From assembly GCF_900291475.1 (NCBI RefSeq), contig NZ_OLMM01000005.1, positions 500,639-564,638 of the forward strand: a DNA stretch of 64,000 nt, written 5' to 3'. Shown piece by piece: positions 43,110 to 52,400 of the stretch. Each line of letters opens with the position of its first letter. Positions within the stretch are counted from its first letter, which is position 1. The stretch is from Acidaminococcus hominis (GTDB taxonomy: Bacteria > Bacillota > Negativicutes > Acidaminococcales > Acidaminococcaceae). The notes below the pieces were generated by a model, which did no database searches, had not been told where the DNA came from, and worked only from the letters and a program-made list of their open reading frames with translations. The translations under genes were made by a program, and so were the position numbers.

Positions 43110-44858
43110 ATGCACGTTTTGAACTGGAAGCGCATCTTGATTCTGACCCTGACAGGGTTTTTTGCTTTGGCGTCCCTGGTGTGGGCTGCCATTCCTACCA
43201 TTGCGGTGGAAGAATTGAAACCCGGCATGACGGGCTACGGCAAAACCGTCATTGAAGGTGCCAAAATCGAAACCTTCGATGTGGAGGTGCTGGGGGTCAC
43301 CGGTACGGAAACCGGCGGCTATAATATCCTGATCAAGGCCTCCGGGCCCCTGCTGCAAAAAAGCGGCGGCATTGCCCAGGGCATGAGCGGCAGTCCGGTG
43401 TACATCAACGGACGGCTGGCGGGCGCTGTGGCCTACGGCCAGGCCTTTTCCGACCCCAATTATTGTTTTCTTACCCCCATTGACGAAATGCTCCAGCTGT
43501 TTGCCCAGCCGGACCCCCGGCCTTCTGTGTTCCAGTCCGGCCAGCCCAGCCTGGCCAAGGGCACGCCGCTTATGGTCAGCGGCTTTACCACGGACGGGGT
43601 CAGCTACCTGAACGAACGGCTGAAGCCTTTTGGGCTGACTTCCTACGCCGTGCCTGCGGGAAATGCGGACCTGGACCAGGTAAAACTGGAGCCGGGCAGT
43701 TCCGTGGGGGTCTCCCTGGTACGGGGGGATATGGTGATCGGCGCCATCGGCACGGTAACCTGGACCGACGATGAGGGCCGGGTACTGGCCTTTGGGCACC
43801 CCTTCCTGCAGCATGGGGCTTCCGACTATTTTATGACCAATGCCTGGATTTTTGCTTCCGTGCCCAATATCCAGAGTGCCTTTAAGGTGGGCACCCTGGG
43901 CAAGACCCTGGGCCGGATCAGCCAGGACCGGTTGGTGGGTGTAGCGGGCCTAGAGGGGCAGAACGCCAACATCATTCCCATGTATGTTTCCGTAACCGAC
44001 AAGGACCGGGGCGTGCACAAAAGCACCAATGTCCAGCTGGTAACCGATGAGGATCTGGTGCCCTCCCTGGTGGACGGGGTTACCTACAATACGGTGAGCC
44101 TGGCCAAGGACAGAAAGGGCGGCGGCACCTCCCGAATCCGCTTTACCATTACGGCCCAGGACGACCAGGACAATCCCATCCAGCTGCGCCGGGAAAATAT
44201 GTTCTACAGTGCTTCCGATATTGGCAAGCTGACGGATTCCGAGCTGAACATCGCCACCGATATGCTGATGAACAACCGGTTCAACAAGGTGACCATCCAA
44301 GATGTCAACGTGGATGTGGAAACCACGGCCAGCTGCGAAGTGGCAGAGCTGGTAGGCGCTTCCATCCCTATGAAGCCAGTGGCTCCCGGAGACGTACTGC
44401 CTATTTCCGTAACCTTTAAACCCTACCGGGCAGAAGAAATTACTCGGACCATCAACTTCAAGGTGCCGGATAAGCAGCCCAGCGGGCCCATGACCCTGAT
44501 TGTCCGCAGCGGCAATGCCACCAGCTGGGTGACCCGGGCCATTTCCAGCCAGCAGAAGAAAAATAACAATGACGGAGATCAGCTGGTGACCGAGGATAAT
44601 CCCATGACCCAGCAGCCTCAGCGGAAACTGAAGGACTTTATTGATGAATTCAATACCATGGATGCCAACAACGAAGTAATTGTGGACCTGATGCCCAGCT
44701 ATGGCCCTTCCAGCCGGAAGAACCAGCAGCAGGAAATGGGGCTGACCAGTTCCTCCCTCAGCGGCATTCTGCGGGGCAGCAAGTACAAGCAGAAATTCCC
44801 CATGGACTTTATCATCAGTGGGGAAGCCACTATTACGGCCCGGGTAAAGGGCAAATAA
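43110..44858 (+). CDS. SpoIVB-like S55 peptidase family protein
   Basis: A 582-residue exported protein with an N-terminal signal anchor (about 8-27). The segment GGIAQGMSGSPVYINGRLAGAV carries the likely nucleophile serine (Ser95), and DEGRVLAFGHPFLQHG supplies a conserved histidine; both are hallmarks of the S55 family that includes SpoIVB. It lacks an obvious PDZ domain. The C-terminal half is beta-rich and of unknown function. In spore formers SpoIVB activates SpoIVFB processing; here the substrate is unknown. It follows a weak hairpin and ends before a good terminator. Confidence 0.78.
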   Translation: MHVLNWKRILILTLTGFFALASLVWAAIPTIAVEELKPGMTGYGKTVIEGAKIETFDVEVLGVTGTETGGYNILIKASGPLLQKSGGIAQGMSGSPVYINGRLAGAVAYGQAFSDPNYCFLTPIDEMLQLFAQPDPRPSVFQSGQPSLAKGTPLMVSGFTTDGVSYLNERLKPFGLTSYAVPAGNADLDQVKLEPGSSVGVSLVRGDMVIGAIGTVTWTDDEGRVLAFGHPFLQHGASDYFMTNAWIFASVPNIQSAFKVGTLGKTLGRISQDRLVGVAGLEGQNANIIPMYVSVTDKDRGVHKSTNVQLVTDEDLVPSLVDGVTYNTVSLAKDRKGGGTSRIRFTITAQDDQDNPIQLRRENMFYSASDIGKLTDSELNIATDMLMNNRFNKVTIQDVNVDVETTASCEVAELVGASIPMKPVAPGDVLPISVTFKPYRAEEITRTINFKVPDKQPSGPMTLIVRSGNATSWVTRAISSQQKKNNNDGDQLVTEDNPMTQQPQRKLKDFIDEFNTMDANNEVIVDLMPSYGPSSRKNQQQEMGLTSSSLSGILRGSKYKQKFPMDFIISGEATITARVKGK

Positions 44859-44870
44859 CAAAACCGCAGC

Positions 44871-44915
44871 GGCGGATATTTCCTGTCCCTGGATGGGAGA
44901 ATCCGCCCTGTTTTT
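44871..44915 (+). terminator. Terminator after the S55 gene
   Basis: GGCGGAT (44871-44877)/ATCCGCC (44901-44907), with further pairing in the loop, followed by GTTTTT. Confidence 0.7.
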
Positions 44916-44924
44916 GGCCAAGAA

Positions 44925-44940
44925 CTGACTGTACAGTCAG
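44925..44940. promoter_or_regulatory. Perfect palindrome CTGACT-N4-AGTCAG upstream of mlaE
   Basis: CTGACTGTACAGTCAG is a perfect 16-bp palindrome about 95 bp upstream of the mlaE -10. The same 12 outer bases recur at 47937-47952 just after the tolC promoter, suggesting a shared regulator. Confidence 0.55.
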
Positions 44941-45032
44941 CTCTTGAAGGGGGAAAATCCCTGCTGTGGTGCGGCTGAGAAGCCGTACAGAAAAAAACTT
45001 GTTTCTGTTTTCCTTTTTTGCCCTGAATGGGT

Positions 45033-45038
45033 TATAAT
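45033..45038 (+). promoter_or_regulatory. -10 element for mlaEFD
   Basis: A consensus TATAAT 47 bp before the mlaE start; the -35 (TTCCTT, 45010-45015) is weak, which would fit activator dependence. Bases 44941-45009 hold a hairpin-rich stretch but no gene. Confidence 0.45.
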
Positions 45039-45085
45039 ATTCTGTATATCAATTGACAAGCTGTAACAGTGTTAAGGAGAATTTT

Positions 45086-45868
45086 ATGGGGATACAACAA
45101 CTTTGCCGCTGGGTGGGCCGGAAAATGCTGGATCTGTGTGCCCGCACCGGCCGCGTAGTGAATTTGTTTCTGGAGACCTGCGCCCTGGTGCGCCAGGCGG
45201 ACCCCAAGGAAGTGGTGCGCCAAATGGGCAAACTGGGGGCGGACTCCCTGCCCATTGTGGGGATGACCATTTTGTGTACGGGCATGGTCATGTCGGTTCA
45301 GACAGCCAAGGAATTTGTCCGCTTTGGGGCGGCTGACTCCGTAGGCGGCATTGTGGCCATTGCCATGGGCCGGGAACTGGCCCCCATCCTGACCGGGGTG
45401 GTAGTGGCTGGCCGGATCGGCGCTGCCATTGCCGCTGAAATCGGCACCATGAAGGTGACCGAGCAGATTGATGCCCTGCGGGTGATGGCCGTAAGTCCGG
45501 TCCAGTATCTGGTGGCCCCCCGTTTTATTGCCATTATCCTGATGATGCCCATCCTGGTGGTCTATTCCAACCTGGTAGGGGATTTCGGGGGCTGGTTTGT
45601 GGCAGAAAATTATGCGGACATCAGCACCCAGATGTTCCTGGATTCCATCCAGGGCTTCATTGAGCCCTGGGATATTATCGGCGGGCTGATCAAGAGCACC
45701 TTTTTTGGTGCCATCATTGCCATCATCGGCTGCCACAAGGGCCTGACGGCCAAGCAGGGCGCCGAAGGCGTAGGGCTTGCTACCACGGCTTCCGTGGTGC
45801 TGTCCATTATCCTGATTTTTATCTGCAATTATTTCCTGTCCGTGATTTTGTACGTAAACGGAGGCTGA
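45086..45868 (+). CDS. mlaE: Mla phospholipid transport permease MlaE
   Basis: A 260-residue inner-membrane permease of the MlaE family, with around five helices. It shows ELAPILTGVVVAGRIGAAIAAEIGTMKVTEQIDAL, the family signature, and RFIAIILMMPILVVYSN. Together with MlaF and MlaD it forms an ABC complex that moves phospholipids across the periplasm. ATG 45086 follows TAAGGAG; an in-frame upstream ATG at 45053 lacks a site. mlaF begins one base after its stop. Confidence 0.94.
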   Translation: MGIQQLCRWVGRKMLDLCARTGRVVNLFLETCALVRQADPKEVVRQMGKLGADSLPIVGMTILCTGMVMSVQTAKEFVRFGAADSVGGIVAIAMGRELAPILTGVVVAGRIGAAIAAEIGTMKVTEQIDALRVMAVSPVQYLVAPRFIAIILMMPILVVYSNLVGDFGGWFVAENYADISTQMFLDSIQGFIEPWDIIGGLIKSTFFGAIIAIIGCHKGLTAKQGAEGVGLATTASVVLSIILIFICNYFLSVILYVNGG

Positions 45869-45869
45869 C

Positions 45870-46634
45870 ATGGAACAACCCATCATAGAATTTCAACAAG
45901 TGGATATGGCCTTTGGGCCTAAGGTGGTGCTGGACAAAGTCAGCTTTTCCGTGAAAAAGGGCGAAACCCTGGCGGTGATCGGCCCCAGCGGCACCGGCAA
46001 AAGTACGGTGCTGAAGCTGCTGATTGGCCTTTTGAAACCCCAGGGGGGGCACGTGGTAATCCAGGGCAAGAACGTGGAAAACTACGACGAGAAGCAGTGG
46101 AATGCCCTGCGCCAGCATATGGGCATGGTCTTCCAGTATTCGGCCCTGTTCGACTTTTTGGACGTCAGCGAAAACGTAGCCTTTGGCCTGCGGCAGCACA
46201 CCAAGCTGAAGGAAGACGCCATTCAGCAGCGGGTCAGTGCCCTTTTGGCCGCAGTGGGTCTTAGCGGCAACGAACATGTGTACCCGGCAGCCCTGTCCGG
46301 GGGGATGCAGAAGCGGGTGGGGCTGGCCAGGGCGCTGGCCCTGCAGCCGGATATCATTCTCTATGATGAGCCAACAGCGGGACTGGACCCCATTATGGCC
46401 ACCAACATCAGCCAGTTGATTTTGGAAGCCAAAAAGCGGCTGGGGATTACCTCCCTTTTGGTTACCCACGACATGGCTTCCGCCTTCTTGTGTGCGGACC
46501 GGGTGCTGATGCTCAGCGAAGGCCACATTGTATTTTCCGGTACGGTGTCCGAGGCCAAGCGGACCCAGCAGCCGCTAGTGCGGGCATTTATCCGCAGCGA
46601 TATTTATGAAGATACCGGTGAAGGGAGCAAATGA
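45870..46634 (+). CDS. mlaF: Mla ABC transporter ATPase MlaF
   Basis: A 254-residue ATPase with Walker A GPSGTGKST, Q-loop MVFQYSALF, signature LSGGMQKRVGLARAL, Walker B IILYDEPTAGLDP and a switch histidine in VTHDM. It powers MlaE. It overlaps the next gene by 4 bases (ATGA), so translation is coupled. GGAGGCTGAC supports the start. No MlaB-like STAS gene is seen. Confidence 0.95.
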   Translation: MEQPIIEFQQVDMAFGPKVVLDKVSFSVKKGETLAVIGPSGTGKSTVLKLLIGLLKPQGGHVVIQGKNVENYDEKQWNALRQHMGMVFQYSALFDFLDVSENVAFGLRQHTKLKEDAIQQRVSALLAAVGLSGNEHVYPAALSGGMQKRVGLARALALQPDIILYDEPTAGLDPIMATNISQLILEAKKRLGITSLLVTHDMASAFLCADRVLMLSEGHIVFSGTVSEAKRTQQPLVRAFIRSDIYEDTGEGSK

Positions 46635-47887
46635 TGAAAACAGATGAGGTAAAAGTCGGAGCCGTCACCCTGGGCGGCCTGGTGATCCTGGCGCTGATGC
46701 TGACCTTTTTGGGAGTATTCAGCTTTGCCGGCAAAACGTATAAACTGAATGTAATTTTTGACGATGTGAATGGCCTGAAGGCAGGCAACGAAGTCCGGTT
46801 CGCCGGGGTGCCCGTGGGCAAGGTGGAAGACATTGTGGTGGACGGCTCCAAGGTCAAGGTGGTCATGAAGCTGGACGAGAAGCAGAAAATCCCCCGCAAT
46901 TCCCAGTTCAGCATCGGCATGGACGGGGTTATGGGCACCAAATTTGTAACCATTGCACCCCCGCAAATCGCTACCGGGCTGAGCTTTAAGGCGGGCGAAA
47001 CCATTACCGGCCAGCAGTCCAGCGGTATCAGCAAGATGATGGATACCTCCGGCAAGGTACTGGATAAGCTGGAAGTGGTGGTGGATGCCTTCAGCAACGT
47101 GTTTGGGGACAAGGACGTGCAGAAATCCATGCGCCAGGGCTTTGTCCAGACCGGGGAAGTGGCCAAGAACCTGAACGACTTCACCCGTTCCCTGGCTGAA
47201 ATGTCCCAGCAGAACCAGGGAGATATCCACACCATGGTTACCCAGATGCGGGATATGTCCGTGCATATGAACAGCATTATGACCCAGGCGGATGCCAATG
47301 GGGCCACCGGCCAAAACGTGGCCGTTATGGCCGCCAATATGGCCGATGCCAGCCGGAAAATCAAACAGACGGCAGAATCCTTGAACAGTGTGGTTTCCGA
47401 CCCGGAGATGAAGAAAGAGCTCCAGGAAACGGTCCATCACGCCAAGGCCACCTCGGAAAAGGCGGATAAGATTCTGGGCATGGTTTCCGATGCCCAGCTC
47501 CAGGCCGATGTCCTGTACGGGGACAAAAAAGGTAAATGGCGCACGGATATGGGCGCCAAACTGCCCCTCAACAAGGATGACTTTGTCTACCTGGGAGTTT
47601 CCGATATCGGGGACCGGGACCGCTTGGATTTCCATTACAATAAACGGCTGAACAAATTTATGCTGGGCCGGGCCGGAGTTATAGAAGGGGACTTTGGTGT
47701 GGGCATGGATTGGAACCTGAGCCCCAAATTTAAATTGTTCACAGATTTTTACGATTTTGACGATGCCAAACTGAAAGTCGGCGCAGAATGGGCCTTCAGC
47801 CCCAATTTATCCCTCTTGGGCGAGAGTCTGGATGTGCTGGACAACGGTTCTGAGACCGCTTATGTGGGCCTTCGGGCACATTTCTAA
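46631..47887 (+). CDS. mlaD: MlaD-type MCE protein with C-terminal beta-barrel-like domain
   Basis: A 418-residue protein, more than twice the length of E. coli MlaD. It has an N-terminal helix (about 10-32), one MCE domain (about 38-115, LNVIFDDVNGLKAGNEVRFAGVPVGKVE), a long helical segment (about 125-285), and a C-terminal region (about 295-418) of alternating aromatic-hydrophobic strands ending in GLRAHF, which looks like an outer-membrane barrel. Published work on Veillonella parvula describes an MlaD with this layout as a one-piece envelope bridge. The start may be ATG 46631 or 46634. No mlaC or mlaA is nearby. Confidence 0.9.
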   Translation: MMKTDEVKVGAVTLGGLVILALMLTFLGVFSFAGKTYKLNVIFDDVNGLKAGNEVRFAGVPVGKVEDIVVDGSKVKVVMKLDEKQKIPRNSQFSIGMDGVMGTKFVTIAPPQIATGLSFKAGETITGQQSSGISKMMDTSGKVLDKLEVVVDAFSNVFGDKDVQKSMRQGFVQTGEVAKNLNDFTRSLAEMSQQNQGDIHTMVTQMRDMSVHMNSIMTQADANGATGQNVAVMAANMADASRKIKQTAESLNSVVSDPEMKKELQETVHHAKATSEKADKILGMVSDAQLQADVLYGDKKGKWRTDMGAKLPLNKDDFVYLGVSDIGDRDRLDFHYNKRLNKFMLGRAGVIEGDFGVGMDWNLSPKFKLFTDFYDFDDAKLKVGAEWAFSPNLSLLGESLDVLDNGSETAYVGLRAHF

Positions 47888-47899
47888 GCAGATTCTCAA

Positions 47900-47928
47900 T
47901 TGACTTTAAAAATCTTACTGTTTATAAT
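47900..47928 (+). promoter_or_regulatory. Strong promoter of tolC
   Basis: TTGACT (47900-47905), 17-bp spacer and TATAAT (47923-47928), near-consensus. tolC can thus be expressed independently of mlaEFD. Confidence 0.8.
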
Positions 47929-47936
47929 AAATAAGG

Positions 47937-47952
47937 CTGACTAAGTAGTCAG
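47937..47952. promoter_or_regulatory. Dyad operator CTGACT-N4-AGTCAG at the tolC start site
   Basis: CTGACTAAGTAGTCAG lies 9-24 bases after the -10, where a bound repressor would block transcription. It matches the mlaE-upstream palindrome (44925-44940) in all 12 outer bases. Confidence 0.6.
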
Positions 47953-47973
47953 GAAAAACAGGAGGGCATAAAC

Positions 47974-49278
47974 GTGAAGCACTTGCATACAAAGAAATTA
48001 TTACTGAGTGTGGCTATTATGAGCGCGCTTACTCTACATACTGCGGGCGCAGCGGCTCCGGAGACCGTCAATCTGGATCTGGGCAAAACCGTGCGCATGG
48101 CACTGGAAAACAATTCCGATGTGAAGATTTCCGCTGCCGAACTGGATGCGGCCAAGGCCCAGAAGGACCAGGCAGAAGGGGCTCGCTGGGGCACTGTTTC
48201 CTTTAACCATTACAGCGGCCGGGGCGGTCAATACCAGACCACTACCGGGCGGCCTCATTTCGCCAATTCCCATACCAACGAAGTGAGCATTTCCGTGCCT
48301 ATTTATTCCGGTGGTTCCCTGGAAGGCGCCATTGACCAGTCCAAGGAAAACCTGAAATACTACCAATACGGCATGGACAGTTCCTACCAGACCACCCGCT
48401 ACAACGCATCGAAGGACTACTACGATGTACTCCAGGCCGCCAATACGGTAACCCTGGACAAGGAAACCGTGGACCGGCTCAGCGAGCATTTGAAGAACAC
48501 CCAGGCCCAATACGCTGTAGGCGTGGTGGCCAAGGCTGACGTACTCCGTTCCCAGGTGGAACTGGTGGACGCCCAGCAGACCCTGACCCAATCCCAGAAC
48601 AGCTATGAAGTGGCGGTTTCCACCTTGAACAACGAAATTGGCCTGCCCACAGCTACCCGGCTGAACCTGAGCCAGGGCCTGGAATACAAACCCAATGACT
48701 ATAACCTGGACAACTGCGTAACCTACGCCATGGCCAACCGTCCGGAAATCCACCAGGCAGAAGCTTCCGTGAAAATGGCAGAAGCTGCCGAAAAGATTGC
48801 CAACGCTGGCAACCTGCCGAAACTGACCCTGGGGGCTTCCAACGAATGGAGCGATGATAATTTCCCCGGCAGCCACAAGAACAACTGGGCCGTAGGCGCT
48901 ACGGTGAGCATGAACATCTGGGACTACGGCGTAACCGCCGCCAAGGTACGGGAAGCCAAGGCCAACATCATCAAGGCCCAGGAAAGCTACCGGCAGATTA
49001 CCGATAATGTGCGCCTGGCCGTACGGACCAGCTACCTGAGCATGCGGGAAGCCGAAAAACGGATCAAGACCACGGAAGTGGCCGTTGCCCAGGCAGAAGA
49101 AGATTACCGTATTGCCCAGCTGCGGTACCAGGCCGGTGTGGGGACCAACACGGACGTAATGGATGCTTCCGTTTCCCTGACCACCGCCAAAAACAACTAT
49201 ATCCAGGCTTTGTATGACTACAACACCAATACGGCTCTCCTGGAGCAGTCCATGGGTGTTCCTGTCGAAAACCAATAA
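47974..49278 (+). CDS. tolC: TolC-family outer-membrane channel protein
   Basis: A 434-residue outer-membrane efflux protein. It has a signal peptide (about 1-26, cleavage near GAAA), two outer-membrane-factor repeats of long helices with short strand regions, and motifs such as AQYAVGVVAKADVLRSQVELVDAQQTL and QLRYQAGVGTNTDVMDA. It forms a trimeric tunnel for efflux or secretion. The start is GTG 47974 with AGGAGGGC upstream. It sits between mlaD and tamB and has its own promoter and operator. Its inner-membrane partners are not in the window. Confidence 0.92.
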   Translation: MKHLHTKKLLLSVAIMSALTLHTAGAAAPETVNLDLGKTVRMALENNSDVKISAAELDAAKAQKDQAEGARWGTVSFNHYSGRGGQYQTTTGRPHFANSHTNEVSISVPIYSGGSLEGAIDQSKENLKYYQYGMDSSYQTTRYNASKDYYDVLQAANTVTLDKETVDRLSEHLKNTQAQYAVGVVAKADVLRSQVELVDAQQTLTQSQNSYEVAVSTLNNEIGLPTATRLNLSQGLEYKPNDYNLDNCVTYAMANRPEIHQAEASVKMAEAAEKIANAGNLPKLTLGASNEWSDDNFPGSHKNNWAVGATVSMNIWDYGVTAAKVREAKANIIKAQESYRQITDNVRLAVRTSYLSMREAEKRIKTTEVAVAQAEEDYRIAQLRYQAGVGTNTDVMDASVSLTTAKNNYIQALYDYNTNTALLEQSMGVPVENQ

Positions 49279-49350
49279 TCACTTCTGCGCTCTGGACCCT
49301 GCGGTCCCAGTGCTGCCGCAGTGGTTTCAGCCTGACTAACGGAATAATAT

Positions 49351-49399
49351 ACCACCTGCATGAGCCACAAATTTGTGGACTTTTGCAGGTGGTGTTTTT
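49351..49399 (+). terminator. Terminator of tolC
   Basis: A perfect 10-bp outer stem ACCACCTGCA/TGCAGGTGGT and an inner palindrome CCACAAATTTGTGG, followed by GTTTTTA. Confidence 0.85.
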
Positions 49400-49415
49400 A
49401 TTTTCTGGCGGAGTC

Positions 49416-49424
49416 TGTTATACT
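49416..49424 (+). promoter_or_regulatory. Extended -10 promoter of tamB
   Basis: TGT-TATACT at 49416-49424, with a weak -35 region, about 40 bases before the tamB start. Confidence 0.45.
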
Positions 49425-49463
49425 TATAGGGTAAACAATGTCTGATTTTTCAGGAGGATGCAG

Positions 49464-52400
49464 ATGCGGGCCAAGAAAACAAAATGGCTGCTCGTCTGTG
49501 CTGTGATCCTGCTTGGCGTATATCTGTTTCTGTGGAAACTGATCCTTCCCGCAGGACTGAACCGGGCAATCCCGTTTGTGGAGCAGACTGCTGCCGAATA
49601 TATCAACGGACAATTGCAAATGAGCACGGTGGAAGTCAGTCCGGACCTGGCCTTTACCGTTAAAGATGTGGAACTGCGTACCACCCAGGGGGACCTGGTG
49701 GCCCAGATTCCGGCTCTGAAGCTGGAGCTGAATCCCTTTAAGCTGCTGGGAGGCAGCGGGGCCGTGGGAACCATTACCCATATTACCCTGGAACGGCCCC
49801 GGCTGCTCCTGGTCCAAAACGACCAGGAAGAATGGAACGTGGCAGGCTTATTAAAGCCCAGCCAGTCTTCCAGTACGGACTTTAAGGGCAAGGTAGCCAT
49901 CCGGGATGGGGAACTTTCCGTGCAGATGCCCTATGGACAGTGGACCATGGGCGTGGAGGGCGAAGTGGACCCGGCCCGGAATCCGGTGTTTGGTATTCAG
50001 ATGGCCCTTACCAAGGAGGACCAGACCATCCAGGTCACCGGCACCATCGATACGGACCGGCACGGCCAGATTACCATGGAAACAGGTCTGCTGCGGCTGG
50101 ATGATTTCCGCAGCCTGGCGGCTCACCTGCTGCCCCTTACCGGGCTGAAAGGCCAGGTAACGGATACGTCCATTACCTGGACGGGCACTGAGGACGGCAA
50201 TCATTTGTCCGGGAAGAGTACCCTGGGACAGGTGCAGGCTACCTATACCTATAACGATATCCCCCTGGACCTGACGGCCAGCGGCGATGTAGCTTTTGAA
50301 GACCTGAAGCTGACAGCCTCCGACCTGGATGCCACGGTAAACGGCCAGAAAGCCCATCTCCAGGGTTCTGTGGACCTGTCGGATATGGATAATCCCAAGG
50401 CCCAGCGCCTGACCGTGCAGGTAAGGCAATTGGATCTGTCCGCCCTGCCGGTGGAAGTGCCGGCCCAGGGCCTTGTAAATGCGGAGATTACCCTGAACGG
50501 GGACAAGGATAACCTGCTGGGAGACGGGGTGCTTACCAGTGACGCCCTGACCGTACAGGGCTATACCCTGACCCAGCTCCGGTTGCCCCTGTCCATTCAG
50601 GGCCAGAGAATAGAAGTAAACGGTGCGTCCGCAGAAGTGGGCGGCGGCAGGGCGGTGATTCATGCGTCCTACGACTGGAAGGAGCAGAGCGGCATTGGTT
50701 CCTTTGAAGCCCAGCAGATTGACCTCAGCAGTTTTGTGCCCCGGGCTGGAAGCCTGGGCCTGAACGGTACCCTGTACGCCCAGGGCAGCTACAACGACGG
50801 CACCCTGAAGCTGGAGACCGTAAGCAGTGACCTGGCCCTCCAGTGGAACGAGCTTTCCCTGAACCAGCTGGCGGTGGATGCCCTGATTACCGGCAGCGAT
50901 GTTGCGGTAACCCGGCTGTCCGGCTATACGGCTGAAGGGGGCGCCCTGGCAGGTACCGGTTCCTATATAGGCGAGGCTCTGAAAGCGGATTTGTACCTTA
51001 CGGATATTCCTATTACCCCGCTGCTGCGGCTGGCGGGCCAGGAAGGCAGCGGCAAGCTGTCCACCCACCTGACGGCTTCCGGCACTGCGGCCAACCCCTC
51101 GGTATTTGGCGCCTTCTCTTTGAAGGACGCAGAACTTATGGGCCTGAAAATCCAGGAAGTCCATGGGGCCCTGAACTGGGCGGACCAGAAATTGTCCTTC
51201 CATAAGGTGGAAGCTCTCATGGACCAGGGTACCCATGTGCTGGACGGTTCCCTGGACCTGAAACCGGAAGATCCGGTAGTGGATGCCACCTTGACTACCA
51301 CCGGCATTCGGCTGGAACCCCTGGCGGCCCTGGCCAAAGCGCCCATTGCCATTACCGGCAACCTGACCAATACCATTACCGTCCAGGGACCCTTGTCCAA
51401 CCCCAAATTCCACGGCCATGTCCATGCCTACGACGGGTCTGTGAACAAGTTCCTGGTGGATGAAGTGGACGGGGACTATACCTACGACGGCGTGGTCCTG
51501 AACTTGCAGAACTTTAAGCTCCAGGCGCTGTCCTGTACTGCTGCCTTTGCAGGGACCGTGACTCGGGACGGGGTGCTGAATCTGGGCCTGGATGCCCGGA
51601 ACCTCAATCTCCTGCGGCTGCCCTGGTTTAAGGACGAGGTGAGCCTGTCAGGCCTGGTGAACTTCAGCGGCAGCATTACCGGCCGCTACACCAATCCCCA
51701 GTTCCAGGGGGTTCTCACCTCTAACTCGGTTTTCATCAATAACGTGGAATTTACCGGCCTTGCCCTGTCCTTCCAAAGCCAGGGCGGCCATGTGAATTCC
51801 CTGCAAGGTACCTTCCAGCAAAAGACCGGCGGGGACTATTCCCTGAAGGCCTATTTCGATTTTGACCAGCGGCTGATCCAGTGGACGGCAGATGTGGAGC
51901 GGGGCAATGTGCGGAGCCTGCTGCAAATGGGCGGCCTGAATCTGGACATTGACGGCTACCTGTCCGGCCGGATTGAACTGAATCCCAAAGGCCGGGGTAC
52001 CGGCATGACCATCAAGGGCAAGGTGGAAGACGGCAAGGTCCGGGGCGTACCCTTTAGCGCTGCGGACTTTGATATCTACACCCTCCACGGCAACTGGCAG
52101 ATTCGCAAGCTTCAGGCCACAGAAGCCCAGGGCGGCATTCTGGCGGCCCAGGGCAATGTGGACCTGCGCAAGAAGACCGTTGACCTGGAACTGGCCACCA
52201 ACGCCGCCAGCGCCAAATTGTTAACGGTGGCCTTTGCCAATAATCCCCCGGACGTTACCGGCAAAATGAACATCGCCGCCCAGGTAAAGGGCCCGCTGGA
52301 TAACCCCAAGGGCAACTTCTCCCTGGAACTGGACGGAGGCAGCGTCAACGGCGTGGCCTTTGACAGCCTGTACGGCATGGTTACCCTCCGGGACCAGATG

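Noticed and set aside
44941-45000. A stretch with GGGGGAAAATCCC and CTGTGGTGCGGCTGAGAAGCC, reminiscent of part of a cobalamin riboswitch
   Set aside because: The 5' half, the B12-box and the CCACTG element are missing, and the downstream gene is mlaE. It does not meet the consensus.
49332-49337. CTGACT half-site before tamB as a third copy of the mla/tolC operator
   Set aside because: The second half (AGTCAG) is absent, so it is not counted as an operator.
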